Shown: positions 6,957 through 8,973 of the stretch, piece by piece
How the letters are laid out: the number at the start of each line of letters is the position of its first letter
Position numbering within the stretch: the stretch's first letter is position 1
From: Alphaproteobacteria bacterium
Lineage (GTDB): Bacteria; Pseudomonadota; Alphaproteobacteria; Rickettsiales; UBA3002
DNA length: 8,973 nucleotides
Direction of reading: 5' to 3'
NCBI GenBank assembly: GCA_021732545.1
Contig: JAKFUW010000163.1
Coordinates: 1 to 8,973, forward strand
The notes under the pieces: model-generated
Database searches by the model: none
The model's input: the letters and a program-made list of their open reading frames with translations, nothing else
What the model was told of the DNA's origin: nothing
Translations under genes and position numbers: made by a program

Positions 6957-8753
6957 ATGGCAAAGATCGAACCCAAACTCGTTGATACCAAAAAAATCGC
7001 CAAAGGCACGGGCGGTGGCATCGCGATTGATGTGGATATCGATAGTGTCCGCAAGGAACTCGCGCTCATTTGGGCGGGACATTTGGCTGTCGGTCTCATC
7101 GGCAAGATGTGCTTATACACCATTGCCGGCCAAGAGCCGTGGCGCAGCCAAAACGAAGGATTATGCTTTTGGTTTGGGCCCACTGAAATTGATAAAGCGA
7201 TTGGCCATTTGAAAGAATATTACAATGGTGGCGCGCTGCCTAACACACCGCTGCTACTCAACCCGATTGTGCATGAGGTGAATGATGAAACAGGCATTGG
7301 AAAGCCGCTGGGCAGCGGCATCATCTGGGGCACCGCCTTTGCATTGGGGATTTATCGGCTAGAGCCAGACTCGGTTGATCGCATTAATGATATGGGTGTG
7401 TTTCATTCGCCATTCGGACGCGTGGATAACATGAAAGCGGGCATCAAAGTCCTCGCCTTCTCGAATAAAATTATGCCAGCACTCGACGATGGCAGGTCCT
7501 TAGAAACCAACAAAGCATTCTATGATGTCGTGAACCTTGATGCCCCGCTTTATTATTCTTATTATCTGCTCTCAGGCGTCAAATATCTGTCATTGCATGG
7601 CCTGTTTCATCACCCGCATATCGACAAAATGGTCGTGCCACCCAAAGGTGAAAATTTGCTCGAATTTGTGAAATCTAAACAGATTGATCCGCAAAAAATA
7701 CTCGATGCCCGCTATTGTTGGGATTCCTATGACCGCATCCATTCGCTCTATAAAAAATGGGGAACAGACACCAAAAATGTCGCGCATAATAACCGCTTTT
7801 TTAATCTGTGCGCGCGCGATGTGTTTTTGTTCGATGCCACAGGCCCCATGCGTAAAGGCGCTGAAGATTCCTTCGAGTTTTTGGTGCCAGGCTTTTTGCC
7901 ACGCGGCGCCATCAGCATTCTGGCGGCATCGGGCGGGTGCGGTAAAAGCTCGATCGCGCACGAATTATGCATCTATGCCGCAACCGATTATAAAGCGCAC
8001 GAACCGCGCCCCTTCTGGCTTGGCCAACCGGTGAATGTGGATGTGGCAGCCGACGGCGTGTGCGTCTATTTTGCGGGTGAAGATGGCCCCGCCATCATCA
8101 ACGCGCGTGCCGAATTATTTGACCCCGAAGGTCGCGCCCAGCGGCTGCAATTTCACCGCGCCAATTTTGGCTCAGAGGAGGTATCGTTTGCCGAATTTAT
8201 CACCAAACGCTTGATGAAAATGCCCAACATTCCGTTAGTGGTGGTGGACCCTGCGCGAAAATATCTGGCAGGTAGCGAGGAAGATTCTGAGACGGTGAAT
8301 GAATTTTTCTTCGCGCTCGAAGAACTGGCCATGAGCAAAAATTGCGCGGTGGTGGTGGTGCATCACTTGAAAAAAGGCGCAAGGCCTCAAAGCGTGCCAG
8401 AAGTGCTCGATGAACTGCGCGGCAGCCAAGTGTTTATCGACCGAGCACGTGTGGTGATGGGCATGTTCCGTCAAGGCAAAAACACTATTGTGGGCCTCGC
8501 CAAAAACAACATTCCGCCCAACCTTGGCATGGTGATGGAAGAGCGCCTGTTTGTGCGTAACCCCAAAACGCTGAAACTCATGTGGGTGCCCGGTGAAGAT
8601 GGCGTGCGCCGCGATACGCTCACCCAAGACGAGCTCGACCGCATCGAATATGAATCCTTTATGCAGCAGGTGGAACGCGCCAAATCGGGCGGCCTGATCG
8701 ACGCGGATGATGAAGCGGAATATATTCCGCCAAGCCAGCGCAAAGATGATTAG
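6957..8753 (+). CDS. RepA/AAA_25-type RecA-fold ATPase with unknown N-terminal domain
   Basis: A 598-residue cytoplasmic protein. Residues about 308-545 form a RecA-fold ATPase of the hexameric-helicase type seen in plasmid RepA (AAA_25). The order is entry strand FLVPGFLPRGAISILAAS, Walker A GGCGKSS (326-332), catalytic-acid segment YFAGEDGPAIINAR (371-384, E375), Walker B IPLVVVDPARKYL (425-437, D431), sensor VVVVHHLKKG (465-474) and ELRGSQVFIDRARVV (486-500). The last is close to the RGSSALVDxAR pattern of this family. Residues 1-300 match nothing I know. They are rich in aromatic residues (GLCFWFGPTEIDK, LYYSYYLLSGVKYLSLHGLFHHPH) and show no recognisable primase or nuclease signature. The C-terminus is acidic (DADDEAEYIPPSQRKDD). 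Such ATPases unwind DNA in plasmid or phage replication, but no partner gene is visible, so the role here is unknown. TAA at 6921 and the absence of other start codons fix ATG 6957, which lacks a ribosome binding site. Confidence 0.8.
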   Translation: MAKIEPKLVDTKKIAKGTGGGIAIDVDIDSVRKELALIWAGHLAVGLIGKMCLYTIAGQEPWRSQNEGLCFWFGPTEIDKAIGHLKEYYNGGALPNTPLLLNPIVHEVNDETGIGKPLGSGIIWGTAFALGIYRLEPDSVDRINDMGVFHSPFGRVDNMKAGIKVLAFSNKIMPALDDGRSLETNKAFYDVVNLDAPLYYSYYLLSGVKYLSLHGLFHHPHIDKMVVPPKGENLLEFVKSKQIDPQKILDARYCWDSYDRIHSLYKKWGTDTKNVAHNNRFFNLCARDVFLFDATGPMRKGAEDSFEFLVPGFLPRGAISILAASGGCGKSSIAHELCIYAATDYKAHEPRPFWLGQPVNVDVAADGVCVYFAGEDGPAIINARAELFDPEGRAQRLQFHRANFGSEEVSFAEFITKRLMKMPNIPLVVVDPARKYLAGSEEDSETVNEFFFALEELAMSKNCAVVVVHHLKKGARPQSVPEVLDELRGSQVFIDRARVVMGMFRQGKNTIVGLAKNNIPPNLGMVMEERLFVRNPKTLKLMWVPGEDGVRRDTLTQDELDRIEYESFMQQVERAKSGGLIDADDEAEYIPPSQRKDD

Positions 8754-8772
8754 GCACTGTTAGCTAATTCTA

Positions 8773-8878
8773 CTATGACTTGCTGCAAATAGCAACTTTT
8801 CAAACTTGCGTTGCTCATGTACCTAAAAGTACACTGCGCTACGGGTCTTGAAAACCTGCTATTTTCGCTTCGTCCTAG
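8773..8878. repeat. Imperfect palindromic element C
   Basis: The core arms AAATAGCAACTTTTCAA (8787-8803) and TTGAAAACCTGCTATTT (8848-8864) are complementary at 15 of 17 positions. The pairing extends outward, with gaps, to CTATGAC (8773-8779) against GTCCTAG (8872-8878). At the centre is a perfect small hairpin, TGTAC-CTAAAA-GTACA (8818-8833). The right end overlaps another hairpin, CTTCG-TCCTAG-CGAAG (8868-8883). Size and design resemble elements A and B, but the sequence is different. It begins 20 bp after the ATPase stop codon. It may help end or stabilise that transcript, although no T-tract marks a normal intrinsic terminator. Confidence 0.7.
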
Positions 8879-8883
8879 CGAAG

Positions 8884-8973
8884 TGCCTAGGGCATAACCA
8901 ATCTGGATCTACGCCGCCATATAACAATATGACAGACCTATGATTACTTCTTTGGTAACACCCGATGCAACAG
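8884..8973. other. Unassigned sequence at the window end
   Basis: No gene can be called firmly. A plus-strand ATG at 8940 opens a frame MITSLVTPDAT running off the window, with no clear ribosome binding site. On the minus strand another frame runs in from the edge and ends at TAG 8911-8909. Either could be the edge of a real gene, but each shows fewer than 22 codons. Confidence 0.3.

Noticed and set aside
8940..8973. Start of a plus-strand gene (MITSLVTPDAT)
   Set aside because: Only 11 codons are visible, there is no clear ribosome binding site, and a competing minus-strand frame covers the same bases.
8909..8973. C-terminal end of a minus-strand gene ending at TAG 8911-8909
   Set aside because: About 20 codons without a recognisable motif is too little to support a call.
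1..8973. CRISPR array, tRNA, rRNA or insertion-sequence transposase
   Set aside because: No regularly spaced direct repeats, no cloverleaf-like tRNA signature and no transposase motifs were seen on either strand.

Overview
The window looks like chromosomal DNA of an alphaproteobacterium. Four points support this: an AddB of the alphaproteobacterial type, the addA-trxA adjacency, a gene I recognise as RcdA (family DUF1465, regulator of CtrA degradation), and a perfect TTAA-N7-TTAA CtrA-type box in front of that gene. I cannot place the organism more precisely. Moderate GC and many small dispersed palindromes suggest a deep-branching lineage rather than a classical Rhizobium or Caulobacter, but that is inference.

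Layout: bases 1-209 hold the start of an unrecognised minus-strand gene cut by the window edge. A ~90 bp palindromic element (226-315) follows, then trxA (thioredoxin) and addA (DNA-break-processing helicase), both on the minus strand with a 48 bp gap. A 109 bp divergent region (3394-3502) separates addA from rcdA on the plus strand. rcdA converges on addB (minus), with a second, unrelated ~110 bp palindromic element (4013-4122) at the junction. A 46 bp divergent spacer (6911-6956) leads to a 598-aa RecA-fold ATPase of the RepA/AAA_25 helicase type, on the plus strand, with a ~300-residue N-terminal part I do not recognise. A third ~106 bp imperfect palindrome (8773-8878) follows it. The last 90 bases carry nothing I can assign firmly.

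How the genes fit together: AddA and AddB form the helicase-nuclease that resects double-strand breaks for RecA. Here AddA ends 42 residues after helicase motif VI and has no C-terminal nuclease domain, while AddB keeps a complete PD-(D/E)XK nuclease, so the predicted complex has one nuclease instead of two. addB and addA, normally adjacent, are separated by the oppositely oriented rcdA. The rcdA promoter combines a CtrA-type box, a GANTC (CcrM-type) site and a consensus -10. This fits a negative feedback loop in which CtrA switches on a factor for its own ClpXP-dependent destruction. The same region must also hold, or lie next to, the promoter of addA.

The observations most worth a second look are the CtrA box/GANTC/-10 arrangement at rcdA, the nuclease-less AddA, the ATPase with an unknown N-terminal half and possibly leaderless start, and three different palindromic element families each sitting beside a gene 3' end.
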